From an uncultured Pseudomonadota bacterium (GTDB lineage: Bacteria > Pseudomonadota > Gammaproteobacteria > Burkholderiales > SG8-39): a stretch of DNA of 64,000 nucleotides. Position numbers and translations under genes: made by a program. Of this stretch, positions 40,916 to 50,811 are shown piece by piece. Numbering within the stretch: position 1 is the first letter of the stretch; every line of letters starts with the position of its first letter. The stretch spans positions 213,912 through 277,911 of the forward strand of contig CAIXPL010000028.1 in the NCBI GenBank assembly GCA_903921325.1. The letters are read 5' to 3'. The notes under the pieces are model-generated. The model was not told the origin of the DNA. It saw only the letters and a program-made list of their open reading frames with translations, and made no database searches.

Positions 40916-41806
40916 ATGACCAAGAACAAGCTCGTGATCATCGTTGCCCCGACCGGTGGCAACGCCATGGATCGTGAAGGCGCCCAGGTGCCGCTCAGCC
41001 CGAGCGAAATTGCCGCCGAGGCACTGCGCTGCCGTGAAGCAGGCGCTGCCGTGGTGCATATCCATGCGCGCGATCCGGTGACTCGCCAGGCAAGCGGTGA
41101 TCGGGCCATCTTCAGCGACATCATCCGGCGCATCCGGGCACAAGGCGACATGCTGATCCAGACCACCACCGGCATCGGCATCACCGGGGCTGAGGTGCGC
41201 CCCGGACACGATGAGCGCCTGGGTCTGCTCTCGATCGAACCCAGGCAGGATCTGGCCACCATTCCACCCGGTAGCTGGGACATCTGGCGGCCAGGTGGCA
41301 GCACGGCCTACAAGCCCGATGCGACTTATCACAACACGCCAGCGTTTCTGCGCAGAAATATCGCGGCAATCGTCGAAAAAGGCTTGCCCTGGGAAATGGA
41401 AATCGCCGACACCGGGTTCCTCAACAACGCGCTGCGCCTTGCCGATGAAGGCATCTTTGATCGCAACAGCACGACGTTCTGGCTGGATTACTGCATGGGC
41501 TTTGGCGCCATGCCGGCGACCGCGCGGCATTTGATGTTTGCGCAGGAGGAAGGGCGCCGCTTGTTTCCGCAGGCGAAGTGGGCCGTACTCGCAACCGATC
41601 GCGACCAGTTTCCGATGAACACGCTCGGCATGGCGATGGGATGCGACATTGTGCGAGTCGGCTTCGAGGACAATATCTATTTGCCCGATGGCCGACCGGC
41701 ACGGCATAACCATGAGTTGGTGCAGGCAACCGTACAGATCGCCAAGGCACTTGGCCGAGACGTGGCCAGCGTGGCCGAGGCGCGACAGATATTCGGTATT
41801 GCCTGA
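40916..41806 (+). CDS. BKACE/DUF849 family beta-keto acid cleavage enzyme
   Basis: A 296-residue TIM-barrel enzyme. The start MTKNKLVIIVAPTGG and the intact metal motif VVHIHARDP near residue 47 fit Kce-like enzymes that split a beta-keto acid using acetyl-CoA. Later motifs LDYCMGFGAMPA and MGCDIVRVGFEDN (the latter with the third zinc-ligand Glu) are present. The ATG at 40916 follows CAGGAGACC; the open frame extends back into the CoxL-like gene without need. Its neighbour suggests a pathway that oxidises a substrate, then cleaves a beta-keto intermediate. Compare the variant at 1-660, which lacks the first His. Confidence 0.9.
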   Translation: MTKNKLVIIVAPTGGNAMDREGAQVPLSPSEIAAEALRCREAGAAVVHIHARDPVTRQASGDRAIFSDIIRRIRAQGDMLIQTTTGIGITGAEVRPGHDERLGLLSIEPRQDLATIPPGSWDIWRPGGSTAYKPDATYHNTPAFLRRNIAAIVEKGLPWEMEIADTGFLNNALRLADEGIFDRNSTTFWLDYCMGFGAMPATARHLMFAQEEGRRLFPQAKWAVLATDRDQFPMNTLGMAMGCDIVRVGFEDNIYLPDGRPARHNHELVQATVQIAKALGRDVASVAEARQIFGIA

Positions 41807-41815
41807 TACCGCGCG

Positions 41816-42961
41816 CTAACCGAGCACCGCGCTGACCAGGTGTTGATAGTCCTGGCGACTGGGTCGACGCGGTGCGGTCAGATTGAAATCGCTGCGCGTG
41901 GCTTCGTCCACCATGCGCACAGTATCGGTCCTGGCGTACCCCATGGCCCGCACGCTCGCTGGCAGCCCGAGACTCGCATTCATCTGCTCGACCGCATCGG
42001 CAATACGAAGGCCGGCATCTTGATCTCCCGCCAGGCCCATTGCCTCGGCCAGACGTTGCATGCGCATGCCGGGCAGGTCGTTATAGAAGCGCATGACCGC
42101 GGGCGTTGCTACGGTCACCAGCGTGCCGTGATGCAGAGGACTGTCGCCAAATGCCATCGACAACGCATGGATCGGTCCCAACCCCGCGTAGATCGCCATG
42201 CCACCTTCGAGCGCGGCCATCATCATCTGCTCGCGCGCCGTCCTGTCCTGTCCATCGGCCGTCGCCCGGCCAACGAAATTCACCACCCTCGCAATACCAT
42301 CCAGCGCGATCGCCTCTGCTGGCGGATTGTCGCGATTGGACAGAAACCCCTCGATACAGTGGGTGAGCGCGTCCATGCCGGTTGCTGCCGTCAAATGTGC
42401 TGGCAACGAGAAGGTGAGCGCCGGATCGCAGATCGCCAGATCGGGTTTGACAAACGGACTGCGGATCGACATCGCATGTCCATGCGCCTCGGGATGAATG
42501 CCACCGCCAAAGGTCACTTCTGCACCGGTGCCTGCAGTTGTCGGGACCGTGATATAGGGCGCCACTGTACGACCGATCCGTGCCGGATCACGCAGGTATT
42601 CAATGAGCGACCCGCCCTGGTGGGTAAGCACGCGCAGCGCCTTGCCTGAGTCGAGAACCGAACCGCCGCCCAGACCGACAATGCCATCGCAGCGATTCGC
42701 TTGGTACGCGACCAGTGCTTTCTCCACGCCGGCAATTGTTGGGTTTTCTGGAATCTCGTCGAACACCGCCGCACTAAAAGCATGGCCGGCCGCGCCGCCC
42801 ACCAGCGAGCGCAGCACCTGATCACACACACCGTGTCGTACCAGTCCTTGATCGGTAATGATCAACGGCCGGCTCACCCCGCGCCGAGTTAATTCAGGAC
42901 CCAACTGATCCAATGCGCCGTAGCCAAAATGCACGTCCGGGTACGCGGGAATGAAATTCAT
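41816..42961 (-). CDS. Iron-containing (group III) alcohol dehydrogenase
   Basis: A 381-residue NAD-linked metal-dependent dehydrogenase. The nucleotide-binding GGGSVLDSGK is near residue 98, the metal ligands are in GMDALTHCIEG (Asp and His near residue 195), GPIHALSMAFG (near residue 260) and SPLHHGTLV (near residue 275). The C-terminal half is all-alpha. Relatives include 1,3-propanediol dehydrogenase and maleylacetate reductase; the sequence reads closer to the alcohol dehydrogenase side. It is the last gene of a minus-strand run VOC - IorA - IorB - Bug - this gene, 62 bases after the Bug gene, and converges with the BKACE gene 9 bases away. Confidence 0.9.
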   Translation of the reverse strand: MNFIPAYPDVHFGYGALDQLGPELTRRGVSRPLIITDQGLVRHGVCDQVLRSLVGGAAGHAFSAAVFDEIPENPTIAGVEKALVAYQANRCDGIVGLGGGSVLDSGKALRVLTHQGGSLIEYLRDPARIGRTVAPYITVPTTAGTGAEVTFGGGIHPEAHGHAMSIRSPFVKPDLAICDPALTFSLPAHLTAATGMDALTHCIEGFLSNRDNPPAEAIALDGIARVVNFVGRATADGQDRTAREQMMMAALEGGMAIYAGLGPIHALSMAFGDSPLHHGTLVTVATPAVMRFYNDLPGMRMQRLAEAMGLAGDQDAGLRIADAVEQMNASLGLPASVRAMGYARTDTVRMVDEATRSDFNLTAPRRPSRQDYQHLVSAVLG

Positions 42962-43023
42962 GAGACGGTCCCTGAGTGTTTCGGTAGATCAATGGCGAGG
43001 TGTAGGTGCCTTGTCCCCACCTC

Positions 43024-44001
43024 TTACTCTGGCTGTAAACCGAGGGCGCGAATGAGTTCACCGTTGCGCTTGAAATCAGACTGCAGCAATTCGCCCAGTG
43101 ATTGCGATGTGCCCGCTGCCGGAACAAAACCAAAACTCGCCAGGCGCTCTTGAATCACGGCGTCATGGAGCAGACGGTTGATCTCGCGGTTGAGGATGGT
43201 GACCGTCTCCGCTGCCATGCCACGCGGTCCGAAAAATGCCGCCCAGGCATTGAGCTCAAACGGTGGACCACCGGCCTCGCGAAACGTCGGAATATCGGCA
43301 AACCCGCTCATCCGTTCAGCAGACGATACCGCCAGCGCCTTGATGCGCCCGCTGCGATAGAACGCGCCGCTGCTGCCCATGGTCGCAAACGCCCACTGCA
43401 GATCACCGTTCAGAATGGCGGAAAAAATCTGGCTGTTTTCCTTGAACGCCACATGCAGCATATGGGTGCCCAGCATCTGATCGAGCCGCAATACCCCGAG
43501 GTGGCTGGCGCTGCCCACATATTGAATGCCACTACTCACTGCACGTGAATCCCGTTTGGCCACATCAAGCAAATCACCCAGTGTCTTGAACGGTCCGTTC
43601 GTTGCCACCATCACAAAGAACGGTGTTCGATAGAGCAGGGCAATCGGTGTGAAATCAGCGATCGGATCGTAGGGCAGGTTACGCAGAAGCGAGGGATTGA
43701 TTGCAAGCTGAGGATCGCCGGCAATGACCAGTTCGTAACCGTCGGGCGACGCGCGCTTCACCGATTCAAGCGCGGCAATGCCGCTACCACCCGGTTTGGA
43801 TTCGACGATCACCGGCTGCTTCCACGTCTGCGACAGGCGGTCAGCAAATAATCGTGCCACCAGGTCGGGGCCGGCACTGGTGGAATAGGGCGAGGTGATA
43901 TGCACAGGGCGCGCCGGATAGCCCTGACCATAGGCCACCATCGAGGACGTAACCAATGCGACCAGGATGGCGAGCGCGAACGCTGTTACGTTGTCTTGCA
44001 T
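43024..44001 (-). CDS. Bug/TctC family binding protein in the IorAB operon
   Basis: A 325-residue solute receptor, one of the most divergent here. The first loop is PYSTSAGPDLVARLF and the second VESKPGGSGIAALES instead of the N-R-P-G form; SPDGYELVIAG replaces DGYTL. The signal peptide ends VAYGQ. I use the ATG at 44001 with GAGTGAGGG upstream; a GTG at 44013 is also possible. It lies 20 bases after the IorB-like gene and 62 before the alcohol dehydrogenase, so it probably feeds the substrate of that molybdenum hydroxylase, perhaps an N-heterocycle or aldehyde. Confidence 0.87.
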   Translation of the reverse strand: MQDNVTAFALAILVALVTSSMVAYGQGYPARPVHITSPYSTSAGPDLVARLFADRLSQTWKQPVIVESKPGGSGIAALESVKRASPDGYELVIAGDPQLAINPSLLRNLPYDPIADFTPIALLYRTPFFVMVATNGPFKTLGDLLDVAKRDSRAVSSGIQYVGSASHLGVLRLDQMLGTHMLHVAFKENSQIFSAILNGDLQWAFATMGSSGAFYRSGRIKALAVSSAERMSGFADIPTFREAGGPPFELNAWAAFFGPRGMAAETVTILNREINRLLHDAVIQERLASFGFVPAAGTSQSLGELLQSDFKRNGELIRALGLQPE

Positions 44002-44021
44002 GCTTGCCCTCACTCGTCCTT

Positions 44022-46193
44022 TCAGGAGGCCAGCAGCGGACTGCTGCGCAGGCGCCTGCCGGTCAACGCAAAGATCGCATTGGCCACCGCGGGCGCGGTT
44101 GAAGGAACCGTACCCTCACCCATGCCCCCCGGCTCGCCACCCCCTTCGATCAGTTGCACATGAATGCGCGGCATTTCGGCCAGGCTCAGCAAGGGATAGT
44201 CGTTGAAGTTGCTTTGCGCAACCCGGCCGCCCGTAAAACTGATCGCACCTTTGAGCGCGCTACTTAACCCCCACCCGATCGAACCCTGGACCTGCGCCTC
44301 GACCAGGCGCGGATTGATCACCAGGCCGCAATCAACCGCCACATGGATATCGTGCACCTTGAGCCGTCCGCTGTCGTCGAACGACACCTCGGCAATCTGC
44401 GCAGACCGGGTGCGATAGATATCGGCCCGCCCAACATACATGTGGTAAGCAATGCCCAGGGCTCGTCCTTTCGGCATCGCCTTACCCCACCCGGCTGCAC
44501 GCGCCACGGCATCAAGCACCGCCAGCGCCCGCGGATCGTTCTTCAACAGGTGCCGACGCAGTGCCAGCGGGTCTTTGCCGCCCGCATGCGCGATTTCGTC
44601 GATGAAGCTCTCCAACATGAATGCGTTCGGACCATGACCGATAGAGCGCAGCCATCCCAGCCGCACCGGCCCTTCAACATTCACTCCTTCGACCTGCAGG
44701 TGACTGATGCCATAGGGCATGTCAGCCGTTCCTTCGACGGTTGTTTCGTCGAGCTTGTCTTGGCGTAACCACCGTGGATTACGCTGGGCGAGCAGCGAGG
44801 GCGCGGCAATGCGCGCCGTGAGTCCCACCAGATTGCCTGTCGCATCCAGACCCGCCCGATAGCGCCCGAGAAACGCCGGGCGATAAAAGTCATGCGCGGT
44901 ATCTTCCTCGCGCGACCAGATCAACTTGACCGGCGCTCGCACTGCTTTGGATGCAAGCACCGCCTGAATCACAAAATCGGGTTGCCCCTTGCGGCCAAAG
45001 CCACCGCCGATATAGGTGACATGAATGGTGATTGCCTCGAGGGGCAACTTGAGCATTCCGGCCAACATCATGCGTAATGGCCCTGGGCTCTGAGTCGGCG
45101 CCCAGATCGTGCAACGATCGGGTGTGACCTCAGCGGTGCAGTTGACTGGCTCGAGCGTTGCATGCGCAAGGTAAGGCAGCCGATACTCGGCTTCGATCAC
45201 CTTCGCTGCGGCCTTCAAGGCGCCCGACGCATCACCTTCGCTGCGCGCAACGAGGATCCCTGTACCAGTCGATGCCCGTTCCATGGCTTGCCACAATGCT
45301 GCGGAATCCGTGGCCGCCTGCGGGCCCGGTTCGATATCGAGCCGCAGCGCCTGTGACGCTGCCCGCGCCTGCCAATAATGATTGGCCACAACAATGAGCG
45401 CGTCCTCAGTCTGCACGACCGTGCGCACGCCAGGCATGGCTTTCACGCTTGCCTCGTTGTAACCGACGATCTTCCCGCCCATCACGGGACAGTGCCGAAT
45501 GGCGGCATTGAGCATCCCGGGTATGCGAACATCAATGCCAAATTGCGCCTTGCCGGTGCTCTTGGCTTGCGTGTCGAGACGATGGATCGGCTTGCCGATA
45601 TAGCGAAATTGCGCGGGTGATTTGAGTACAGGCTCGCGTGGAATGGGTAACGCGGCGGCGGCCTGCGCGAGCGCGCCGTAGCTCATACGCCGCCCACTCG
45701 CCTCGTGCAGAACAGCACCTTCGCGCGCCTGGCACTGATCACGCGAAACTTGCCACTGGCTGGCTGCAGCCTCAATGAGCATGGCTCGTGCGCACGCCCC
45801 GGCCATGCGCAGTGGTCCGTAGAGCAAGGTGATCGCTGAACTGGCTGCCGTGAATTGACTCGAAAATCCGCGAATCGTGATCTGGTAGGGTGCGGCAACC
45901 GGAGCGTTTTCCAGGCGAATGCGCGACCAGTCCGCCTCAAGCTCATCGGCCAGGATCTGCGCAACCCCGGTACGAGTTCCCTGGCCCATTTCCGCCTGCG
46001 ACATGTACAGAGTGATCGTCTCATCGGTGCCGATCCGGATCCAAGGGGTAATCAGCACAGGGCCAGACGCACTGGTCGCTCCTGAGGTCTGCGCGTGCAC
46101 CATCGGCATCGGGATGATCAAACCACTGGCACTCGCCGCCATGCTCGCCAGAAAGCGGCGACGGCCCACTTCGGAGATCAATCGTGAGCTCAT
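44022..46193 (-). CDS. Molybdopterin-binding oxidoreductase large subunit, isoquinoline 1-oxidoreductase beta (IorB) type
   Basis: A 723-residue molybdenum hydroxylase subunit. A twin-arginine leader ([21 protein letters not shown]) sends it across the inner membrane, typical of IorB-type two-subunit enzymes that lack an FAD subunit. Motifs are [13 protein letters not shown] near residue 65, [13 protein letters not shown] near residue 395, and the active-site Glu in [15 protein letters not shown] near residue 690. The ATG at 46193 overlaps the IorA stop by ATGA. Electrons go from this subunit to IorA and then probably a cytochrome. The substrate class (aldehydes or N-heteroaromatics) is inferred from the family. 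Confidence 0.92.
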   Translation of the reverse strand: MSSRLISEVGRRRFLASMAASASGLIIPMPMVHAQTSGATSASGPVLITPWIRIGTDETITLYMSQAEMGQGTRTGVAQILADELEADWSRIRLENAPVAAPYQITIRGFSSQFTAASSAITLLYGPLRMAGACARAMLIEAAASQWQVSRDQCQAREGAVLHEASGRRMSYGALAQAAAALPIPREPVLKSPAQFRYIGKPIHRLDTQAKSTGKAQFGIDVRIPGMLNAAIRHCPVMGGKIVGYNEASVKAMPGVRTVVQTEDALIVVANHYWQARAASQALRLDIEPGPQAATDSAALWQAMERASTGTGILVARSEGDASGALKAAAKVIEAEYRLPYLAHATLEPVNCTAEVTPDRCTIWAPTQSPGPLRMMLAGMLKLPLEAITIHVTYIGGGFGRKGQPDFVIQAVLASKAVRAPVKLIWSREEDTAHDFYRPAFLGRYRAGLDATGNLVGLTARIAAPSLLAQRNPRWLRQDKLDETTVEGTADMPYGISHLQVEGVNVEGPVRLGWLRSIGHGPNAFMLESFIDEIAHAGGKDPLALRRHLLKNDPRALAVLDAVARAAGWGKAMPKGRALGIAYHMYVGRADIYRTRSAQIAEVSFDDSGRLKVHDIHVAVDCGLVINPRLVEAQVQGSIGWGLSSALKGAISFTGGRVAQSNFNDYPLLSLAEMPRIHVQLIEGGGEPGGMGEGTVPSTAPAVANAIFALTGRRLRSSPLLAS

Positions 46194-46684
46194 GGGTGCG
46201 TCCTTTCGGTCGAACGGGGCGGCGGAACGTAGGCAATTCGCGCCGCGGTATGGATGGCTTCGCGCACCCGATGATAGGTAGCGCATCGGCACAGGTTGGT
46301 GATTGATGCATCAATGTCGGCGTCACTTGGGTTCGGCGTGGCCGCCAAGAGCGCGGCAGCGGCCATGATCATCCCCGACTGGCAGTATCCACATTGCGGC
46401 ACATCATGTTCGATCCAGGCCTGCTGCACCGGATGCCCTGCCGGGCGGTCCGCTTGCAAGCCTTCAATCGTGGTGACCACACGGCCGGTCACGCTTGCGA
46501 CCGGCGCAACACACGAGCGCACCGCCTGACCGTCGACGTGCACAGTGCAAGCCCCGCACAACCCGGCACCACAGCCAAATTTGCTACCGGTGAGTCCGAG
46601 GGATTCTCGTAGGACCCATAGCAGAGGGGTATCGGGGGGCACGTCGACAAACTCGTCCCTCCCGTTCACATTCACGCTGATCAT
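46190..46684 (-). CDS. 2Fe-2S subunit of molybdenum hydroxylase (IorA type)
   Basis: A 164-residue electron-transfer subunit with two 2Fe-2S clusters: the plant-ferredoxin-type set [16 protein letters not shown] plus a fourth Cys (VRSCVAP), and the helical set [10 protein letters not shown] and [15 protein letters not shown]. All eight cysteines are present. It has no signal peptide; it would be carried out with the twin-arginine subunit downstream (ATGA overlap). The VOC gene ends 40 bases upstream. Together with 44022-46193 this makes a complete two-subunit enzyme. Confidence 0.93.
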   Translation of the reverse strand: MISVNVNGRDEFVDVPPDTPLLWVLRESLGLTGSKFGCGAGLCGACTVHVDGQAVRSCVAPVASVTGRVVTTIEGLQADRPAGHPVQQAWIEHDVPQCGYCQSGMIMAAAALLAATPNPSDADIDASITNLCRCATYHRVREAIHTAARIAYVPPPRSTERTHP

Positions 46685-46724
46685 GGACCGTCTCCTCTGT
46701 GGTTATTGTCAGGCCGAGTACGAC

Positions 46725-47123
46725 TCAAGCCTGTTCGATCGCACCGGTTTGGCTCTTGCGCGCATCGCGCGGGGCACCCCAGTAATCAAAAGACTCCTGC
46801 ACGGGTTCGAGCACGCGGGGCCTCCGTGCGCCTCGTTCGGGAAACTCTTCCATCCCGAAACTGTATTCCAGGGTCAATCCATCGGGATCAAGAAAATAGA
46901 GAAACACACTGCCCGAAGGGGGATGCCGGCCCGGCCCGTGAACCACTGGCACGCCGGGATGCAGCGCAATAGCGTGATGCGAAGGGCCACAGCGAAAGTA
47001 GCGCGCGCCCGCCGGTCCCTCACCCGTGGCGCCCAAGCCGAGCACATCACGATAGAACACGGTTGAGCGCTCGATGTCACTCACGTTGAGCGCGACATAG
47101 CCGAGCTTGCCAAACCGGATCAT
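46725..47123 (-). CDS. VOC (glyoxalase/extradiol dioxygenase fold) family protein
   Basis: A 132-residue vicinal-oxygen-chelate protein: LGYVALNVSDIERSTVFYRDVLGL is the classic first module strand-helix, with SHHAIALHPG and FLYFLDPDGLTLEYSFGM forming the second. Two beta-alpha-beta modules with candidate metal residues His (about 54) and Glu (about 100) are present. The length fits a single-domain VOC protein; whether it is a ring-cleaving dioxygenase, isomerase or resistance protein cannot be read. It is first in the operon with iorA and iorB, and divergent from the lipocalin-like gene. Confidence 0.85.
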   Translation of the reverse strand: MIRFGKLGYVALNVSDIERSTVFYRDVLGLGATGEGPAGARYFRCGPSHHAIALHPGVPVVHGPGRHPPSGSVFLYFLDPDGLTLEYSFGMEEFPERGARRPRVLEPVQESFDYWGAPRDARKSQTGAIEQA

Positions 47124-47167
47124 TCTGTCTCCGAGTGCGTCTTGTCGTTGTGGCTCATCTTAACAAG

Positions 47168-47190
47168 ATTCGAACGAATGCCAGATTCGT
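47168..47190. promoter_or_regulatory. Inverted and direct repeat in a divergent promoter region
   Basis: ATTCG-AA-CGAAT (47168-47179) is followed by a further AGATTCG copy (47084-independent; at 47184-47189) 17 bases after the first AGATTCG. It lies between the VOC gene (start 47123) and the lipocalin-like gene (start 47239), a plausible binding site for a regulator of either operon. The call is tentative. Confidence 0.3.
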
Positions 47191-47238
47191 GACGCTGGTA
47201 ATTCCGTGGTAGAACGCCACCCAACGGAGGGCATTACG

Positions 47239-47670
47239 ATGCGCATCGAGGACATACGCGGACGCTGGGACATCGTGTCATGGGACCAGGCCTATGACGA
47301 TGGCCGGATCATGTACCCGATGGGCGACGATTTAACCGGATTCATCGAATACGGTACGCACAGCATGTTCTGCGTCATCGCACGTGGCGCCCGCGCGCCC
47401 TTCGCCTCAGGCGCTCAATGGGTGGCCAGTGATGCGGAGAAGGCGGCGGCCTACACCAGCTATTTCAGCTACGCCGGGGACTATCGGCTCGACGGTGATG
47501 TCCTCGTGCACCGAGTCACCCACAGCCTGTTTCCGAACTGGGTCGGCGGTGAGCAACGGCGCCAGGCAAGTCTGAATGGCGATACCTTGCATCTGAGCGC
47601 CCGTCTGGAATCAGAATCACCGCAAGCACGCACCGCTCGGCTAATCTGGCGGCGTGCTACCCAACTTTGA
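47239..47670 (+). CDS. Lipocalin-like domain protein
   Basis: A 143-residue small beta-barrel protein of the lipocalin-like/DUF type. The start MRIEDIRGRWDIVSWDQ has the conserved GxWxxxS-like opening, then YPMGDDLTGFIEYG, FSYAGDYRLDGDVLVHRV and a final strand RTARLIWRRA, all common to the family, which is often found next to catabolic genes. I place the start at 47239 because GGAGG lies 7-11 bases before it; the frame continues 33 bases up. No export signal is seen. The function of the family is not established. The gene converges with the helicase, 5 bases away. Confidence 0.8.
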   Translation: MRIEDIRGRWDIVSWDQAYDDGRIMYPMGDDLTGFIEYGTHSMFCVIARGARAPFASGAQWVASDAEKAAAYTSYFSYAGDYRLDGDVLVHRVTHSLFPNWVGGEQRRQASLNGDTLHLSARLESESPQARTARLIWRRATQL

Positions 47671-47675
47671 TCGCC

Positions 47676-49658
47676 TCACCGCTTGGGTTTGCCGTATTTC
47701 ACCGGTCGGACCGAGCTGGGCGGTGGGCCTCCACGCGGTGGTTTTGATCCGCCCGGCGGGCGGCTACCTGACGCCTCGGCCGGTGCAATTTCGTCTGACA
47801 CGCTGATGCGCAGCGGTTGACCACCCACTCGCACAGTCTGTAGTTGCCGCAGCATGGGCTTGGGCATATCGACCGGCAGATCAAGCAGGCTGTAATCATC
47901 GAGGATGCGGATGCGACCAATGAATTTCGAGGGTAGTCCGGTCTCATTGGCGATGGCGCCAACGAGGTTCGAGGGCTTGATCCCGTGGGCGTGTCCGACC
48001 TCAACGCGATAAGTACGGCTGTCTTCCTCGCGCGGACGCGCAATGCCCTTGGGTCGAATTTCTTCCTGGCTGCGCTCGCGCACCCGCTTGAGCGGTGAGC
48101 CGGCATCACCTGCAGGGGCGTGTACGGGCTCGCTCGGTTCACGCACCCGCGCAAACCCGGGTTGCAGTGTGGGCATGGGCTTCGCTTCGGTCCCCGGGCG
48201 TGCCCGCGTGCTCGAGTATTCCTTGGCCGGCGCCGCGCGACCGGCAGCATAGGGGGTCGGTGCACTGGCTGGCGAACGCACTGGTGCACTCACTGCCGAT
48301 CTCAAGGATTCGCTCTCCTCGCCGGGCCTGCTGCGCTCCGGTTTGCTCATCAATAACGGGACACCGCGGCGAGTGATTTTTGCCAATGCTGCGGCGATCT
48401 GCACCGCCGATACATCATGTTCACGCTCGTAGTCCTCGACAATGGACACAAAGGTTTCCAGGCCACCTTCTTGCAGCGTCTCGGCAATGCGCTGTTTGAA
48501 GCGCGCAATGCGCACATTGTTCACTGCCTGAATTGTCGGCAACTCAAGGGCTGAGATCGGTTGCCGGGTCGCCCGCTCGATCGCGCGCAGCAAGCCACGC
48601 TCGCGCGGCGTGACGAACATGATCGCCTCGCCGCTACGACCGGCGCGACCGGTACGACCGATGCGATGGGTATAGCTCTCCGGGTCAGTCGGCATGTCGT
48701 AATTGAACACATGGGTGATGCGCTCGACATCCAGACCCCGCGCGGCTACATCGGTTGCGACCAGAATGTCGATGCTGCCATCCTTCAACTGACCAATGGT
48801 GCGCTCACGCTGTTGCTGCGCCAGATCGCCGTTGATTGCCGCAGCCGAGAAGCCACGCGCCTGCAACTTGAGCGCGAGATCTTCGGTTCCAAGTTTGGTG
48901 CGCGAAAAAATGATCATCGCGTCGAACGGCTCCGCCTCGAGAATCCGAGTCAGCGCGTCAAGCTTGTGCAGACCGCTCACCAGCCAGTAGCGTTGCCGGA
49001 TATTGTCCGCGGTGCCGGTCTTGGCGGCGACGGTGACCTCTTTCGGATCGCGCAGATAGGTCTGAGCGATGCGCTTGATTGCCGGTGGCAGCGTGGCTGA
49101 GAACAATGCGGTCTGGCGCGTCTTCGGTGTTTCCTGAAGGATGCGCTCGACCTCCTCGATGAACCCCATGCGCAGCATCTCATCGGCCTCATCGAGCACC
49201 AGCGTTCTGAGCTGCGACAGGTCGAGTGAACCCTTACTCAGATGATCGATCACCCGTCCCGGGGTGCCCACAACGACGTGCAGCCCGCGGCGCAGGGCCG
49301 ATAGCTGAGGGCCATAGCTCTGGCCACCGTAGATCGGTAGCACGTGAAAGCCGGGAATATGCGAGGCATAGCGCTGAAATGCTTCTGCCACCTGGATCGC
49401 CAACTCGCGCGTGGGCACCAGTACCAGAGCCTGCGGCGCACTCTGACCGGGATCCAGCCGCATCAGAATCGGCAGAGCGAAGGCAGCGGTCTTGCCGGTG
49501 CCGGTCTGTGCCTGACCCAGGATGTCCCGATTAGCGAGCAATAGCGGGATCGTCGCCGCCTGGATCGGCGAGGGAGATTCATATCCCAGATCCTTGAGCG
49601 ACTGGAGAATCGGTTCGCTTAACGCGAGATCGGAGAACAGCGAAGGAGCGTCGGACAT
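47676..49658 (-). CDS. DEAD-box ATP-dependent RNA helicase (DeaD/CsdA type)
   Basis: A 660-residue RNA helicase. The Q motif precedes Walker A AQTGTGKT near residue 55; PTRELAIQ, GTPGRVIDHL, VLDEADEM (DEAD), FSATLPP, ATDVAARGLDVERI and HRIGRTGRAGRSGEA follow in order. After residue 370 comes the dimerisation-like region, a Pro/Ala/Arg-rich stretch (450-560), and a DbpA-like RNA-binding domain (YRVEVGHAHGIKPSNLVGAI, FIGRIRILDDYSLLDLP), then a Gly/Pro/Arg tail. Cold-shock and ribosome-assembly helicases have this layout. It is a housekeeping gene flanked by catabolic genes, in its own transcript. Confidence 0.93.
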   Translation of the reverse strand: MSDAPSLFSDLALSEPILQSLKDLGYESPSPIQAATIPLLLANRDILGQAQTGTGKTAAFALPILMRLDPGQSAPQALVLVPTRELAIQVAEAFQRYASHIPGFHVLPIYGGQSYGPQLSALRRGLHVVVGTPGRVIDHLSKGSLDLSQLRTLVLDEADEMLRMGFIEEVERILQETPKTRQTALFSATLPPAIKRIAQTYLRDPKEVTVAAKTGTADNIRQRYWLVSGLHKLDALTRILEAEPFDAMIIFSRTKLGTEDLALKLQARGFSAAAINGDLAQQQRERTIGQLKDGSIDILVATDVAARGLDVERITHVFNYDMPTDPESYTHRIGRTGRAGRSGEAIMFVTPRERGLLRAIERATRQPISALELPTIQAVNNVRIARFKQRIAETLQEGGLETFVSIVEDYEREHDVSAVQIAAALAKITRRGVPLLMSKPERSRPGEESESLRSAVSAPVRSPASAPTPYAAGRAAPAKEYSSTRARPGTEAKPMPTLQPGFARVREPSEPVHAPAGDAGSPLKRVRERSQEEIRPKGIARPREEDSRTYRVEVGHAHGIKPSNLVGAIANETGLPSKFIGRIRILDDYSLLDLPVDMPKPMLRQLQTVRVGGQPLRISVSDEIAPAEASGSRPPGGSKPPRGGPPPSSVRPVKYGKPKR

Positions 49659-49777
49659 GGGAGATTTGCAACAAACTTAGGTGAGAGCCGCGGCAAGCCC
49701 GGCAAGAAAGCGGGCTGGTAAGGTACGGTCTGCCGCGGCGGGACGTCCGTCACGATACGCCTATGGGAGCCCTGTGC

Positions 49778-50806
49778 ATGCTGCGCCGTCAATTCAAGCT
49801 GATTGTTTACTGGTGCATTGGGCTCGTGGCGGGCGCCGCAGGCGCGCAAAGTGCCCTGTCTGCCGAGCCTGCGCGGGCAACAATCACCGATCCTGTTGAG
49901 CTCGCCGCGCCCTACCCGACCCGTCCGATTCATATCGTCGTGCCCTTCCCGCCCGGTGGCGCAGTGGATGCGATTGCCCGGGGCATCGGTCAGCGGATCG
50001 CCGAGCAGACGGCTCAGTCTGTGATCATCGACAATCGCCCTGGGGCGAGCGCAAATCTTGGCGCCGAAATGGTGGCCCGTTCACCGGCCGATGGCTACAC
50101 CCTGCTCATGGGTGCCAATGGACTGGCAACCAATATGACCCTGTTTCCGCAGCTCAGCTTCAATGCACTGCGCGATTTCGCATCGATTGCGCGAATCGGC
50201 GAAGCACCCGTCGTACTGGTAGTGCCAGTCGATTCGCACCTGCGCAGTGTGAGCGATCTGACTACGGCCGCGCGTACGCAGCCCGGTCAGTTGACTTACG
50301 GCTCAGCCGGGAATGGCAGTTCCAACCATCTGGCAGGCGAGATGCTGAAAGCTGCGGCCCAGATTGATGTGCTGCACGTGCCCTATAAGGGTGGTGCACC
50401 CGCCTTGACCGATCTGCTCGGCGGACGGATCAGTTTCATGCTGCTCAATACCGTTGAAGTGCTGCCGCAGCTTCGTTCCGGGCGGCTACGCGCCCTCGCG
50501 GTGGGTAGCCGCCAGCGCCTCGCGCTGTTGCCCGATACGCCCACGCTCGCCGAGGCGGGATTATCGGGCTTTGAGGCCTCGGTCTGGTGGGGTCTGCTCG
50601 CGCCAGCGCAGACCCCACGCGAAATCGTCCACCGACTCAACAGCGAGGTACAGACTGCACTCGCCAGCCCCGCCCTGCATCGTCAAATGAGCGAAATGGG
50701 TGTTGTCACTACACCCGGTACTGAAGCCGACTTCACCCTGTTCTTGCGATCAGAGGTCGAACGCTGGGGCCGGCTGATCCGTGCTGGCGGACTGCAACCT
50801 GACTAA
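49778..50806 (+). CDS. Bug/TctC family binding protein
   Basis: A 342-residue solute receptor. I choose the ATG at 49778 because GGGAG sits 8 bases before it; an ATG at 49763 overlaps that site. The signal is followed by an unusually long mature N-terminus (about 45 residues to YPTRPIHIVV). Loops are PPGGAVDAIARGI, IDNRPGASANLGAE and PADGYTLLMGA. It is divergent from the helicase and convergent with the next Bug gene, 5 bases away, so it is probably transcribed alone. Confidence 0.92.
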   Translation: MLRRQFKLIVYWCIGLVAGAAGAQSALSAEPARATITDPVELAAPYPTRPIHIVVPFPPGGAVDAIARGIGQRIAEQTAQSVIIDNRPGASANLGAEMVARSPADGYTLLMGANGLATNMTLFPQLSFNALRDFASIARIGEAPVVLVVPVDSHLRSVSDLTTAARTQPGQLTYGSAGNGSSNHLAGEMLKAAAQIDVLHVPYKGGAPALTDLLGGRISFMLLNTVEVLPQLRSGRLRALAVGSRQRLALLPDTPTLAEAGLSGFEASVWWGLLAPAQTPREIVHRLNSEVQTALASPALHRQMSEMGVVTTPGTEADFTLFLRSEVERWGRLIRAGGLQPD

Positions 50807-50811
50807 CCGGG

